Shown: positions 23,121 through 33,959, numbered from the stretch's first letter. The stretch is DNA of 64,000 bases from Monomorium pharaonis (GCF_013373865.1 NC_050474.1:13455045-13519044), one strand, 5' to 3'. The notes: generated by a model not told the origin, from the letters alone. Numbers and translations are program-made.

Positions 23121-23874
23121 ATGTCGCTGACGCTTACGCTGAGCGGTAAAAGCAGCATCCTCGCGGCTAGATACTCTCCGGCCATAGATTTGAGTGACGA
23201 CTACTACGAGCTAGGTCTAGCGATCTTTGAAACATATAACACGATACCGAACGTGAATGCTTCAAACAATAAATTTCACTTTGGCAAAGACAACGTGGAG
23301 ATTACGATTCCCGAGGGATCGTACGAGCTGCATGCCATAAACGAATTTTTGAAACGTGAAATTTTGCAAATACGTCCGCACGGTGACATCGCGATTAAAG
23401 GCAATAATGGTGGAGATGAAGACAGAGAATACCCGATAACAATTCGTGCGAACTATAATACGATGAGATGTGAGATCAAATGTGCCTATAAAATAAACTT
23501 TGGTAAATCCAACAACATCGGCTCGCTGTTGGGATTCACGTCGAAGCGTATATTGGAACCGCGAATATGGCACGCGAATATCGGACGTGTCAATCAATAT
23601 AATGAACGTAAACATTATTCGCGTAGAGTGCAACGTGACCGCGGGTGCGTACAGCAACGACAAAAGCGTGCACACGATACACGAGTTTTCATCGAATGTG
23701 CCGCCTGGATATAAGATCTCGGAAAGACCGTCGCAGATCATTTACCTGCCGATCATTGTGCGAAGCGTTACGGATCTGACGATACGTGTTGTCGATCAGA
23801 ACGGACGATTGGTTGATTTTCGAGGAAAAGAAATCACCGTTAGATTGCACGTGCAACGACGGCTGCAACGATAA
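23121..23874 (+). pseudogene. Polinton minor capsid (penton) protein
   Basis: It begins at ATG 23121 with MSLTLTLSGKSS. It is a beta-rich sequence of about 250 residues, fitting a single jelly-roll penton protein, and sits between protease and major capsid gene as in other Polintons. The frame shifts near 23590 and continues to the stop at 23874. The assignment to penton rests on position, size and beta-rich pattern, and on recall of the family. Confidence 0.72.
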
Positions 23875-23886
23875 CGTGAACGTGAA

Positions 23887-24090
23887 ATGCTCGTACTGAA
23901 CGCATCGGAACGGGCGAGAAGAATAAACACAAACATCTTTACGACGAAAGCATTAACGTTACAAAAGTCATCCGATATCCCTGCTATACCTTTGGGTAAT
24001 ATTCAGTCATCAGACTGTTCCAAGAAAAAGAGGCTTACCGTATCAAACGTTGAATTTTTTAAATTTCTAGGATTTGTGGTGCGACAATGA
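23887..24090 (+). CDS. Small conserved Polinton protein, unknown function
   Basis: An intact 67-codon frame starting 12 bp after the penton stop. Its stop codon overlaps the ATG of the major capsid gene (atga), suggesting coupled expression. The C-terminus (LTVSNVEFFKFLGFVVRQ) looks conserved to me from other insect copies. No domain is recognised. Confidence 0.6.
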   Translation: MLVLNASERARRINTNIFTTKALTLQKSSDIPAIPLGNIQSSDCSKKKRLTVSNVEFFKFLGFVVRQ

Positions 24091-25279
24091 CTAGCATTTT
24101 AAACGTTAAGGACGAGCCCATCTTTGACGATCGCATCGTCAAGATCGAGACTCACACATATAATCCGTTCGCCAACACAACGTTCGAACACAGCGATGAG
24201 ATAAGAATACCTATACAACAGCAAGATTTATACACGTTACCATCTGAAAGTTTTCTATACATTGAGGGAAAACTTACGATAAAAAAACCAGCTGAGGGAT
24301 CCGATGTGACATTGGGAAATAATTGTATTGCGTTCATGTTCGATGAGATTCGATACGAGCTCGACGGTGTGGAGATTGATCGCAACAGAAACGTTGGAAT
24401 AACCAGCTCCCTCAAGAACTATGTAACTATGTCATCCGACAGAAGCGTAATCGCAAGGAACGCCGGCTGGGATCCATGGAATCTCCCGAACGGATATTTT
24501 AATTTTTGTGTACCACTCAACATGCTACTGGGATTTTACGAAGATTACAGACGCGTGGTGATTAACGCTCGTCATGAGTTGATCTTGATACGCGCGCGCA
24601 ACGACAACAATTGTTTAGTTGGTGAACCGGCGAGAGAGCCTGAAATTGAATTATTCAAAGTACAGTGGCCACACGTACTGCTGAACGAGATAAATAAACT
24701 GTCGATGTTGCGTGCTTTCGAAAGTGGACGATATCTGAGCATGGCTTTTCGTTCATAGGATCTGTACGAGTTTCCGCTATTGCAACGCACAACCCAACAT
24801 TCGTGGGCCATAAGACTGCTACTCAACTCGAAAAGCCACGATATATCATTTTCGCTCTGCAAGCCGGTCGGAAGAACGTTATGCTTGAGGATGCGAGTCG
24901 ATTCGATCATTACAAATTGACAAACGTAAAACTATATCTAAACTCGGAATGTTATCCGTATGACGATATGAATCTGGATTTTGAAAAAAATAAATGGTCG
25001 ATTCTCTACGACACATACACGCGTTTCTGTAAAACCTATTACGGATATGATTATCTCGAGCCGAATCAAACTGTCACAACTTTTCGGCAAAAAGGCCCGT
25101 TCGTAATCATCGATTGCTCTCGACAAAATGAATCGGTCAAAAGCGCGACCGTGGACGTGCGCTTAAAGTTTGAATGCAAAGAGAACGTACCCGCGAGCAC
25201 CACCGCGTACTGTCTTATCATACACGATCGTGTGGTTCAGTACAACCCATTGACCAACGTTGTGCGCAAAATCACCTAA
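24087..25279 (+). pseudogene. Polinton major capsid protein (double jelly-roll)
   Basis: About 400 codons starting at ATG 24087. It is a beta-rich protein with alternating hydrophobic patterns, of the type often labelled F54H12.2-like in animal annotation, which belongs to the Maverick capsid group. A TAG at 24756-24758 and a frameshift near 24800 break it about 56% of the way through. The part from 24803 to 25279 is otherwise clean and ends naturally. Position after the penton gene supports the assignment. Confidence 0.82.
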
Positions 25280-25388
25280 GTGTACCGCCATACTTTTCTC
25301 CTGAAATCAATTTGGAGACAATATATAAATCTACAATGCATCGAAGGTCGAGCGCAGTCTTCTCGATTACCTATACAGAGACACCGTC

Positions 25389-25886
25389 ATGTCCGTACCA
25401 ACGTTTGTGGACTTGCAAGGTTTTTTCGTTAGAGGAAAATTTATTGTTAAGGAGTTTGCCGCTCTCGGAGATGGATTTGAACTCTCTTACTACATTTTTC
25501 GAAATCCTATGCCATGGCATCGACTCAACAACGCCGACAAACGTCAGGCATCGTGGTTGCTTACGCATCATCATGGATTACAATGGAATGATGGAATAAT
25601 TTCATATGACATGGCTAAGAAATTGATTACAACGACGCTGACTAAGAACGAAACATCGCCCGTCGTATACGTCAAAGAACACGACAAACGAAAATGGTTG
25701 CAGAATTTACTCCTGGATGACGCGAGAGAAGACATATACGTTGAAAATATTGAGGCACACTATGAAGATATAGAATCTTTAAACGAGATGGATGTTACGC
25801 ATACCTTACGTTGTACACAACATGTGACAAATTGCGCTTTACAAAATGTATTTAAAATATCTAATTGGTGGCATTGTCATAAATAA
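25389..25886 (+). CDS. Conserved Polinton accessory protein, unknown function
   Basis: An intact 165-codon frame starting MSVPTFVDLQGF. Invariant-looking features are a WLLTHHHGLQW phrase (about residues 56-66) and a C-terminal CTQHVTNCALQNVFK segment that could form a His/Cys metal site. I recall this family as a regular passenger of insect Polintons, sometimes suspected to be nuclease-like, but know of no proven function. It lies 110 bp after the major capsid gene. Confidence 0.7.
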   Translation: MSVPTFVDLQGFFVRGKFIVKEFAALGDGFELSYYIFRNPMPWHRLNNADKRQASWLLTHHHGLQWNDGIISYDMAKKLITTTLTKNETSPVVYVKEHDKRKWLQNLLLDDAREDIYVENIEAHYEDIESLNEMDVTHTLRCTQHVTNCALQNVFKISNWWHCHK

Positions 25887-25959
25887 ACATATACTCTTTA
25901 TAAATATATCATTTTTTTCTTATTATCCCCATCCTTGCAATCTGTTTACGTTATTTTTC

Positions 25960-26510
25960 AGGTTTTTAACGTTCTTTTACGTTCTTTTACGTTTACATTT
26001 AACGTTTTATTACGTTCTTTACACTTTTTAGCGTTGTTTAACGTTCTTGTACGTTTGTTCACGTTCTTGTATGTTTTACATTTAACGTTTATTACGTTCT
26101 TTACGTTTTTCACATACGTTTAACGTTCACGTTTTTTCACGTACGTTTCTCGTTAGTTCACATTCTTTTACGTTTTACATGTAACGTTTATTACGTTCTT
26201 TACGTTTTTTTCACATACGTTTAACGTTCGTTCACGTTTATGTACGTACGTGAAACGAACGTAAATAAACGTGAACGTTAAACGTATGTGAAAAACGTAA
26301 AGAACGTAATAAACGTTAAATGTAAAACGTAAAAGAATGTGAAACAAATATAAATGAACGTGAACTAACGTAAAACGTACGTGAAAAAAACGTGAACGAA
26401 CGTTAAACATACGTTTCACGTTCGTTCACATACGTTTAACGTTCGTTCACATTTTACACTTAACGTTTTTTAATGTTCTTGTACGTTTATTTACATTCTC
26501 TTAGCATTTT
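25960..26510. repeat. ACGTT-rich array with a large palindrome
   Basis: The stretch is built from acgttt/aacgt words. A block of about 100 bp is tandemly duplicated (about 26078-26125 and 26176-26226). The second copy is then mirrored, so 26152-26246 pairs with 26262-26350, centred near gtacgtac at 26243-26250. It lies between the last two Polinton genes. The rest of the gap (26511-26709) has a pyrimidine-rich triplicated ttttccctctctttgaa phrase. Confidence 0.85.
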
Positions 26511-26709
26511 TTACTTTTGAATCGAAACATGTTATGACATGTTTGAGATTATTTCCCGAAGGGAGGATATTAAATTTCAACATTTGTCTCTCCCTCTCTT
26601 TGAATAATTTTTCCCTCTCTTTGAAAAATTTTTCCCTCTCTTAAAAAAAAAAATTTCCCCCTCTATCGTAACTGGTAAGTCAGACTATTTTTCATACGAT
26701 CAGTATTGT

Positions 26710-27040
26710 ATGAACTACTCGAACGAAATGTTCTCCGCCAAAGAAAGCAGCAGCAGTGGTATGAAACGTTGTTACGATACTATGTCGTGTGAGAAGAAAT
26801 GTGACGTGTAAGTTTGATTTTTGTAAACTCTTATTTTTCAACATTTATATTATTACTTTTATTTTTCAACATTTATATTATTACTTGTAAAATATTAGTT
26901 TTATATTATTGCTTTTTCTACAGTACTTTGTCGGAGCGTCGCGCGGTTCGCATACTAAGCAGGCGATACCCGCTAACAAATACATGGTACAAATATCTTG
27001 AGATTGGCATCAATGTTGGTCCACCTACTCAGCTAGCCAG
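26710..27040 (+). pseudogene. Spliced Polinton gene, 3' end lost
   Basis: Exon 1 (26710-26807) starts with ATG and encodes a short Ser/Glu-rich acidic leader. A 116-bp GT-AG intron (26808-26923; donor gtaagt, acceptor tttttctacag) follows. Exon 2 begins at 26924 with a basic segment (RRAVRILSRRYPL) and is open to 27110. The conserved part seems to stop at about 27035-27040, where a palindromic repeat element begins. Function is unknown. This is the rightmost Polinton gene seen. Confidence 0.6.
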
Positions 27041-28062
27041 GCCTGTTAAAATCACATATCGTGAAAGCTTTACAGCAAGGATTGTTTCAATTTTGACAAC
27101 AATTTTATGACAAGTAATTGTCTGTTGCTTTGTTTTCTAAAAGTTTTGAGCAAATTTACGGCAAAAGTTTTCATCACACGATACTGCAAATAACAGAGAA
27201 AGACTTGTACATAAATATTACGTATAGAAATTACAAGATTTGTTCCGACGCGATAAAATGCAAAATTTAAGCAAATAACAGAGCAAACCTTGCTACACGA
27301 CATGACAATAAATTTATGACAGAAACAGGAAATCTTGTTAAGCACAGAATAACGGCAAATTAGTAGCAAGAACAAAATAAAACTTGCCGAGCATACTTTC
27401 GCAACAAAATTGCGACAAGGGGTGTCCGTAAACAGCTTAGTTTTTGTTGGCAAGGCTTGTCGCAAATAGTATGACGCACATTTTATGCAAATAACAGGGT
27501 TGCATTATCGGGTTTTAAACTTTATTTCTGACTTTACTATCTATCTCGAGATGACGCATTTCTCGTGAAAAAGATTTACCTACTGGATTAATAAAAGGGG
27601 CTCGTCGAGAACAGAGAACCAAGTATGATTACATCGTTCACATATGATATTGGACTAATCAGTCCAATATTTCATTTTTGTTGACCTTAATTTCGACAAG
27701 ATTTGTCCTGTTCTTGCCACAAATTTGCTATCATATTGTGCATAGCAAGGTTTGTCTTGTTTTTGCTACAAATTTGCTATCATGGTATGTTCAGCAAGGT
27801 TTGCTCTATTCTTGCCACAAATTTGCTATCATATTGTGTACAGCAAGGTTTACCTTGTTCTTGCTGCAAATTTGTTGTTATGCTTTACTAGCAAATTTTA
27901 CCCTGTTATTTGCATAAAATATGCGTCATACTATTTACAACAAGCCTTGCCAGCAAAAGCTAAGCTTAATGCGGACACACCTTGTCATAATTTTGTTGCA
28001 AAGGTTTGCTCGAGTTTGCGGCAAACTTCGCGCAAAGTTTGCGTCATTTTGCTAGCTGGGAT
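27041..28062. mobile_element. Palindromic non-autonomous element with about 60-bp internal repeats
   Basis: The arms at 27395-27500 and 27893-28010 are inverted copies (shared phrase cctgttatttgcataaaat). The middle holds about four tandem units of roughly 50-60 bp ending ttgccacaaatttgctatca. The right end is gctagctggga, like the CCCAG-ended elements elsewhere in this window. ORFs inside are by-products of the tandem units. Confidence 0.65.
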
Positions 28063-28545
28063 AGGATATCCATTATTGGAATTAAAACGGATGTTCTATT
28101 CAGAACGTTCTATGCTCAATATCTGATTTATGTCCGCACTTGGATCTTACTTTTATATAATTTATCTTTATTATTTTTATTATGTAATCTAAAAAAAATA
28201 TTGTAAATTATATATATATATATTATTTACAATATTTCTAATTAACATTAATTTATAAATAATAATAAATTATATTATTTTTAATTTTTAAAAGTTTATT
28301 TTAATTGTTCTACTTTTAGATAGAATATGAAATATGTAATATGAAATAATATGTATTATTTTTTTATTTATTATTAACATTATTAATTATTGGTATTTTT
28401 TTAAATGTTTGTTATAATATATTATTGTTTCTTTTTCATTTTTGTTTCTTTTTCTTTTTTCTTTTTTTTCGGTTTTTTTTTCGTTTCTTTTTCCGACCAA
28501 AAGAAAGATACAGCAATTGGTCTGAGTCAAGCGCTGTCTCTGATC
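28063..28545. other. AT-rich sequence, no gene
   Basis: Contains runs of T and a (TA)n patch near 28210. No feature recognised. Confidence 0.5.
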
Positions 28546-28662
28546 TTTACACCGAGCACTTGGTACGCGTATCAAATAGTAAATAACTAGTGAATGTGTT
28601 TAATCATTGGCTGATCAGCTTAAATTCATTACTTGATACGCGTATCAAGTGCTCGGTGTAAA
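28546..28662. mobile_element. Short MITE with about 30-bp TIRs
   Basis: It is 117 bp long with ends tttacaccgagcacttg and its reverse complement. The arms continue through tacgcgtatcaa with few mismatches. It would fold into one hairpin. No coding capacity. Confidence 0.75.
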
Positions 28663-28859
28663 TTAGGGCTCTGTCTAACCAGTAGCGTAATAGGTGCTAG
28701 ACAGAGAAAGAAATTGACCCGGACCATGTCTCCTCTTTGTTTTTCTGCCGGACACTTTTCAAGAGCTTTTTGCAGGAAATGCGCAGTCCATGCTTTATGT
28801 CGATGATTTTTACAAAATTTGGATTAACCCACTATTGCAGCATCTTTAATTGAAAAAGG

Positions 28860-29115
28860 CCCAAAAGAATTAATCAAACCATAATAGGTCCAAAATTTGG
28901 TTTATTTCGGACTTTCTATGAATGTCCGAAATTGTGACAAACTTATATCCCATGGATGTCCATTAAAGGACTTTCTATGAACGTACAAAGTTGTGCCAAA
29001 CGTATATCCTATGGACGTCCATCGAATGTCCGACGGACCTTATTTGGACTCTTAATGGATGTCCAAATGTCCAGAAGCGGATATCCATTGGACATACAAT
29101 GGATGTCCTTGTGCT
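28860..29115. mobile_element. Palindrome-rich element ending in TGCTATCTGGGT
   Basis: Repeated gtcc/ggac words (atggatgtcc, ggacgtcc) fold back on each other. The right end is tgtgctatctgggt. The left end was not fixed. No gene. Confidence 0.5.
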
Positions 29116-29247
29116 ATCTGGGTGCTAAATAGATTGCAATTTCCATCAAATTATTAAGGTTATGGAAAAAGATAAATTTAACAATGAAATTAATAAGTAA
29201 ATAAATTAATGCTATTTATTTTTAATATGTTTTACAAAATTTAATTG

Positions 29248-29799
29248 TGTTATGAGTGACACACTCATAACGATAAGGTGTCAGTAACACGATGACGTAA
29301 GTCGGTCAGCTGCAGTCAGCATCGAGCGCATCGCGCGAGGTTTCGCGCAATCCGCTCGACAATTAGCGCAATGCTCCTTAGACAGCACTTGCTGTCTAAG
29401 CAATAATTTGGAATACTGACCGATTTACGCCCTCACGCAATCCTCCCCTTCTTTCGATCCAACTATCGAATTATCGGATATATAAACCGGCGAAAGAAGG
29501 TGAGAATCGGGTCAATCCAAAGTAGACAAACTAAGACTACACACGACACTCTGCTTTGCGGGGTCGTGTATCGCCGAGATAACTTTTTGTAAACACAACC
29601 ACGACGCTCTGCCTTGCGGGGTCGTGGACAACGAGCTAATAGACGCGACACTCTGCTTTGCGGGGTCGCGATCTACCCATTGTAACTGAATACAAGAATA
29701 AAAGTGTTCAAGACAAATAACGGTGTATGTGACGAAATACCTTCCTCGCGAGATCTCTGGCAGCGATCCCAAATCGTACTCACAACGAGGGGTACAACA
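29248..29799 (+). mobile_element. Solo LTR, 552 bp, with ATTG target duplication
   Basis: It starts TGTTATGAG and ends GTACAACA, flanked on both sides by attg (29244-29247 and 29800-29803). A TATA-like ggatatataaacc is at about 29476-29489 and an AATAAA at about 29696. A 4-bp duplication is usual for Ty3-type elements. The interior has three hairpin repeats (listed separately). No internal region is present, as expected after LTR-LTR recombination. It differs from the other LTRs in the window. Confidence 0.8.
29541..29670 (+). repeat. Three hairpin-forming repeats with changing stems
   Basis: Copies at 29541-29569, 29599-29627 and 29644-29670 share the loop ctctgcnttgcgggg. The outer stems are acacgac/gtcgtgt, ccacgac/gtcgtgg and cgcgac/gtcgcg. 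Bases that differ in one arm are matched by changes in the other. They lie downstream of the TATA box, so they would be in the RNA leader. Confidence 0.75.
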
Positions 29800-30064
29800 A
29801 TTGCTTTTATAAAAAATAATATAATTGCGTCAGTTTATAACATATATGTATATGTAAAAAATAACAAGTACCCATATCGATGAGTCAAATTGTCATAGCA
29901 GATAGAGTACAAGGTTTGTAATTTTAAGGTCCCGGGTTCAAAACCTACCAGGACAAGTAAGAATAAAATAAAATAATATAATTTAAATTTAATTAATTAA
30001 TAAAAATTTGTCCTAAATTTAGTATGTACTGTTAATAAAAATAATTTAGAAGAAATAAAATTTC

Positions 30065-30365
30065 TATTTAAAATTTTTATTTTGTCAATCATCTATCGAG
30101 GCTCCATGAAGCTTCTACTAATGATCCACGAAACGTCCATCAGTCATCCATCGAGGCTCCGTGAAGCCTCTATTAATGATCCCCACAACGTCTAATAGAC
30201 CTCTTTGACGATCTCTAATGGAGGTCTAATGGACGTCCACAATGCGGAACTGTGGATTTCTAATGGCTCTATATTGGACGTCTAATGGACGTCCACTGGA
30301 AGTTTAAACTTCCATGGCAGACGTCCATTAGACGTCTACTGGAGGTTTTATTTCTATGTGGGTCT
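30065..30365. repeat. Palindromic/tandem repeat block
   Basis: Two direct copies of a roughly 55-bp phrase containing atcgaggctcc start near 30089 and 30145. After these come words built on gacgtccatt and its reverse complement, centred near 30308. It is probably another non-autonomous element. 29804-30064 is AT-rich with no gene. Confidence 0.55.
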
Positions 30366-31525
30366 TTAAAAAAACGTCTCTATAACATTTAAAAAACATT
30401 AATTTTAATGTTAAAATAAATGTTTTTTTTTACCAAAAAAGGGCGTTTATTCTATTATTTTTAACATTTTTGAAAACGTTTTTAAAAATGTTTTTTAAAA
30501 CTTTTAAAATATTTTAAAAACATTTTTTAAACATTTTATTGCTGATTGGGATATGTCTTCGTATTGGAAAGAAAGACACACTTTGAATTAGCGCAGTTAG
30601 TGTAGTTAGACATTATTGTTTGCGAGTGTACGTTGCGCAAAGGATACAATAGCATCTCAAATATATCAGTAAGTGGTTTATGCTGACTACAAATTAAAAC
30701 ACGCGTGCGCGTATTGTATTTATAATACTAGGTTTATAAAAACATTAATTTCTAGAACTGCGAGAAAAGTTAAGTATTTTTAAAAAATTATAATTTATTT
30801 TATTTAAAAAATTTTATAATTTGTTTTAATCTGCTTAAAACATGTAAATGCTTTTATTTTTATTTCATAAAATTTATATATAATACGCTTTTAATTTAAA
30901 TTATAAGTTACAATTTAATTTAAAAATAAAATACATTTTAGTAAAAAAATGAATTACTTAAGAATATATTAATTTTGTTTTTATTTATTGTGATTTGATG
31001 TTTTCCTTGTAATTAAGTAACTAGAGTTAGTTTAAAGTTGGTCTGTCATATATTTTCTGTTTTTAAAGTACTAAAAAGTACTAATAAAAAAATCCAAAAA
31101 AACCACGGAAAAAATGAAAAAAACGGTTTTTTTCAAAATTTTAAAACTATAGCACAAAATATTATAATAAATGTTTATAAATATTTTACAAATTTATTTT
31201 CAAAAAATATTTTTTAAAGATTATATAATTATTTTTCATAAACCATTTAGAAATGATACAAAAATTATTATCAACAATATATAGAATATATTTTTAAAAT
31301 GTACTGAAAAATATTTATGGTATATGAACTTGAAATATTTTTTATATTCTTTAATAATAATGATATAAATATTTATTTTAAATATTTTCATAAATGTTTA
31401 TCATAATTTTTTTATACCCTTACAAACTCAGACATAAAAATATGTACAAAATATTTATCATAAATATTTTTTCTTCTCATAAATATTTTATAAATATTTT
31501 ATAAACATTTTGTGCTATCTGGGTT
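30366..31525. repeat. AT-rich repeat tracts ending in TGCTATCTGGGT
   Basis: Two blocks are visible: one built on aacattttaaaaacg words ending near ttgctgattggga (30550), and one built on ataaatattt words ending tgtgctatctgggt at about 31526. No coding potential. Confidence 0.5.
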
Positions 31526-31692
31526 ATGTTGTAATTATTAGTTGGCTGTAGTTCCGAAAACGAACAACGTCCGATTTAGTTCAAATTTTGGAAACAGATT
31601 TCTTTTAGCAAAAGAAAATATATGCAAAAAGGATTTTTGGCGACTCGAAAAATTTTTTTTAATATCGGTAAGTAGGAAATCCATAATTTGTA

Positions 31693-32313
31693 GGCAAAAA
31701 TTTAAATCGTAAAGACATCATCTCGGGTAGCGAAAAATTTTTGACCGCACTTTACAGCAATTTTGATGATAACATCGCTTTAGATACTCTCCGCTATCAA
31801 TGTTTTGTGAAATCTATTACAAAAAGTAAATTTAATTTAATGTCCCTACCGCCTACAAGTGATGCCGCACAATATCATTCGCTTCGAACCTATCATCAAG
31901 TTCAATTATGGTACGACAGATCAAAAAATGCAGAAGAATGGGGATGGAAACGCAGTAAAATTGGCCTTACTCTAATAACAACTACGAAAGATCTAGTTCC
32001 TCAAGTACTATTGAAATTCATCTCATGCAAATGTAAAAAAGAATGTGGACAAGCATGCGGATATAGGAAGATAGGTTTAAAGTGCTCTATTATATGTGCT
32101 TTTTGTAATGGAGTATCGTGTGAAAACGTCCTAGAAATACTCTCAGACTTTGATAATGAAGACGATGATAATGATGATGAAGAAACTCTTGAAATCAATC
32201 AATTTTTCACCAACGAAATGGGAGACGATGAAGGTAAGATTGAAAAAGAAGAAGAAGAAGAGAATTCTCAGGCTGAACTAATTGATCTCGATCAACCGGG
32301 TTTATTTAAATGA
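31693..32313 (+). CDS. Cys-rich protein fragment, probably from a mobile element
   Basis: An open frame of about 200 codons without a clear ATG. It has a segment ending LPPTSDAAQYHSLRTYHQ, then WGWKRS, then a Cys cluster CKCKKECGQACGYRKIGLKC with further CAFCNGVSC. The C-terminus is strongly acidic (runs of Asp and Glu). I recall closely similar Cys clusters in many uncharacterised insect proteins linked to repeats. The pattern resembles CXC/tesmin-type zinc motifs. The N-terminal part appears truncated; an upstream exon may exist. Role unknown. Confidence 0.5.
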   Translation, partial: GKNLNRKDIISGSEKFLTALYSNFDDNIALDTLRYQCFVKSITKSKFNLMSLPPTSDAAQYHSLRTYHQVQLWYDRSKNAEEWGWKRSKIGLTLITTTKDLVPQVLLKFISCKCKKECGQACGYRKIGLKCSIICAFCNGVSCENVLEILSDFDNEDDDNDDEETLEINQFFTNEMGDDEGKIEKEEEEENSQAELIDLDQPGLFK

Positions 32314-32867
32314 TTGAAAAGATTAAAACGCTGATCTTCTATTCCTTGAGACAGTGCATTGTGGATTAAATTATAATATATTATATAATTATAATATATA
32401 TATAACCTATTGGGGAAATCACATAAAAAAAACGCGCCTTTTACTTTACCTCCACGGTGATGCGGAAAAAAGTAAAAAATAAAAAATATTTAATAACTAA
32501 CTTAAATTTTCAGAGAAAATTGAAATTTTCTGACAAATTGGAAAAAATACTTCACTTTATCGCATTGTATCTCGGAAACTATTGATCTGAGAAAAAAAAT
32601 GTTACAACATAAAATATAGAGAATTTTATACTTTACATTTTTTATAATAACTATTTTTTACGTATCTCACACCGGAGACGAGATATTCGTGAAAAAGTGA
32701 TTTTTTGCTCTATTTTTTCAATATGGCGGCGCGAGCGGCCATGTTTCAAGGTCAAAAACTCATAAAATTAATTAGTATGCTAAACTTAAAAACTATGTCA
32801 AGTATAAAGTTTCTTTGACCTTTTGCAAGATAAAGTCATTTTTATGTCTCTGTTGCCTGGACTATTA

Positions 32868-33142
32868 CGCGTCGCTTGTGCGTAGCCATTGTCGCTTGTT
32901 GTAACAATTCCCCCCGCGCGCCTAGCAATCTCAAGGTTCAAGCGCTGGGGAAGGGCGACCGTCGCGGCCAAGCGCTCGGCGCGCTTGCATTTGCCGGTAG
33001 GCTGGGTTAATACAAAATTTTACAAGTCACTAACTTGTTAACTATTGCGAAAATGGAAAAATGGTAAGGTACTTTTCTGTTCAGTTTCATGCGCTCTATC
33101 TGCTCATAAACATCCCATAAAAAAATACCAGACACCTTGTAT
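32868..33142 (-). repeat. About 270-bp dispersed repeat, copy 2
   Basis: This is the reverse-complement partner of 12211-12481, including the same gctaggcgcgcggggggaatt core. It is followed by a (TA)n microsatellite at 33155-33205. 32314-32867 has no gene. Confidence 0.8.
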
Positions 33143-33152
33143 ATCTATATTT

Positions 33153-33216
<64 letters not shown>

Positions 33217-33570
33217 TAATATTATAACATGTTTTTACTTTTAACTGTCTGCAAAGTTTTTCATGTGTTTTTAAAATTTTCAATACCGTTGAATATATAA
33301 TTTTATATTAAAATTTTCGACCCCGTCGAATGTATAATTTTATCATGTTTTTACTTTTGACTCTGTAAATTTTTTTATGTGTTTATAAAAACAATGTTAC
33401 ATAAATTAAAAACGTTAAAAACAAAGTTAAATAAATTACATTTAATTTGTTACAATTAATATTAAACACATTAAATTTTGATAGTTGTCAAATTTCTATA
33501 GATGGTTATCTATTTATATAATCATCGTTGCAATTTATTTTTAAAAAGTAAAAAACAAAAAGTCAAATAG

Positions 33571-33602
33571 CGCGCGCGAAGCGCGCGTCTGTGGTGTCTA
33601 GT
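33571..33602 (+). mobile_element. Helitron 3' terminus
   Basis: A 7-bp hairpin cgcgcgc-gaa-gcgcgcg (33571-33587) is followed by tctgtggtgtCTAG and T. The structure matches Helitron ends and the one at 11022. The start was not found; the copy may include part of the 32.3-33.5 kb region. Confidence 0.7.
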
Positions 33603-33959
33603 ATATATATAATAGAGAACTTCGAGTTTCTTCTACTGTTAATACATTATAAGTCACTGAAAATCTGTCGTAATTAATAATGCAATTAGAGGTAGAAGAA
33701 ACTGTCAGTTTTCTATGGTTATAAAAGAAAATCCTTCGTTGTGTTAACAATACATGATATTGAACATTAATTTTTAGACATAATTATCGTAGCATCGCGC
33801 CTAAGCTATCGTGAAATCGTTACATCAAGAGGCAATATTTTTCTGTGTTATTACAAAGAGTGTAACATATTACGGATAAGTATTTCGCGCATTTTAGTAT
33901 GACACCCCCCCTCTTCCACCCCTTCATTCATAATACATTTATAGGATATGTACCCGAAA

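Larger units (their letters stand above)
13829..27040 (+). mobile_element. Polinton/Maverick DNA transposon, degraded
   Basis: The hallmark set is present: protein-primed family B DNA polymerase, retroviral-type integrase with chromodomain, FtsK/HerA-like packaging ATPase, adenovirus-type cysteine protease and two capsid proteins. Its length, about 13 kb, is within the usual Polinton range. The left end is placed at agtttcttcgcgccg because Polintons begin AG and this is the last composition change before the polymerase gene; that is inference. The right end is lost inside the last gene at about 27040, so terminal inverted repeats and the 6-bp target duplication cannot be tested. At least eight frame disruptions show it is an inactive copy. 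The 13829-14210 leader has no ORF. Confidence 0.93.

Noticed and set aside
27678..28126. Overlapping Cys/Leu-rich frames that looked like small membrane proteins
   Set aside because: They arise from tandem repeats of a palindromic element and are open in three frames.
29880..29957. Possible tRNA (box B-like gggttcaaaacc)
   Set aside because: The acceptor and D stems cannot be formed; at best a very degraded tRNA-derived repeat.
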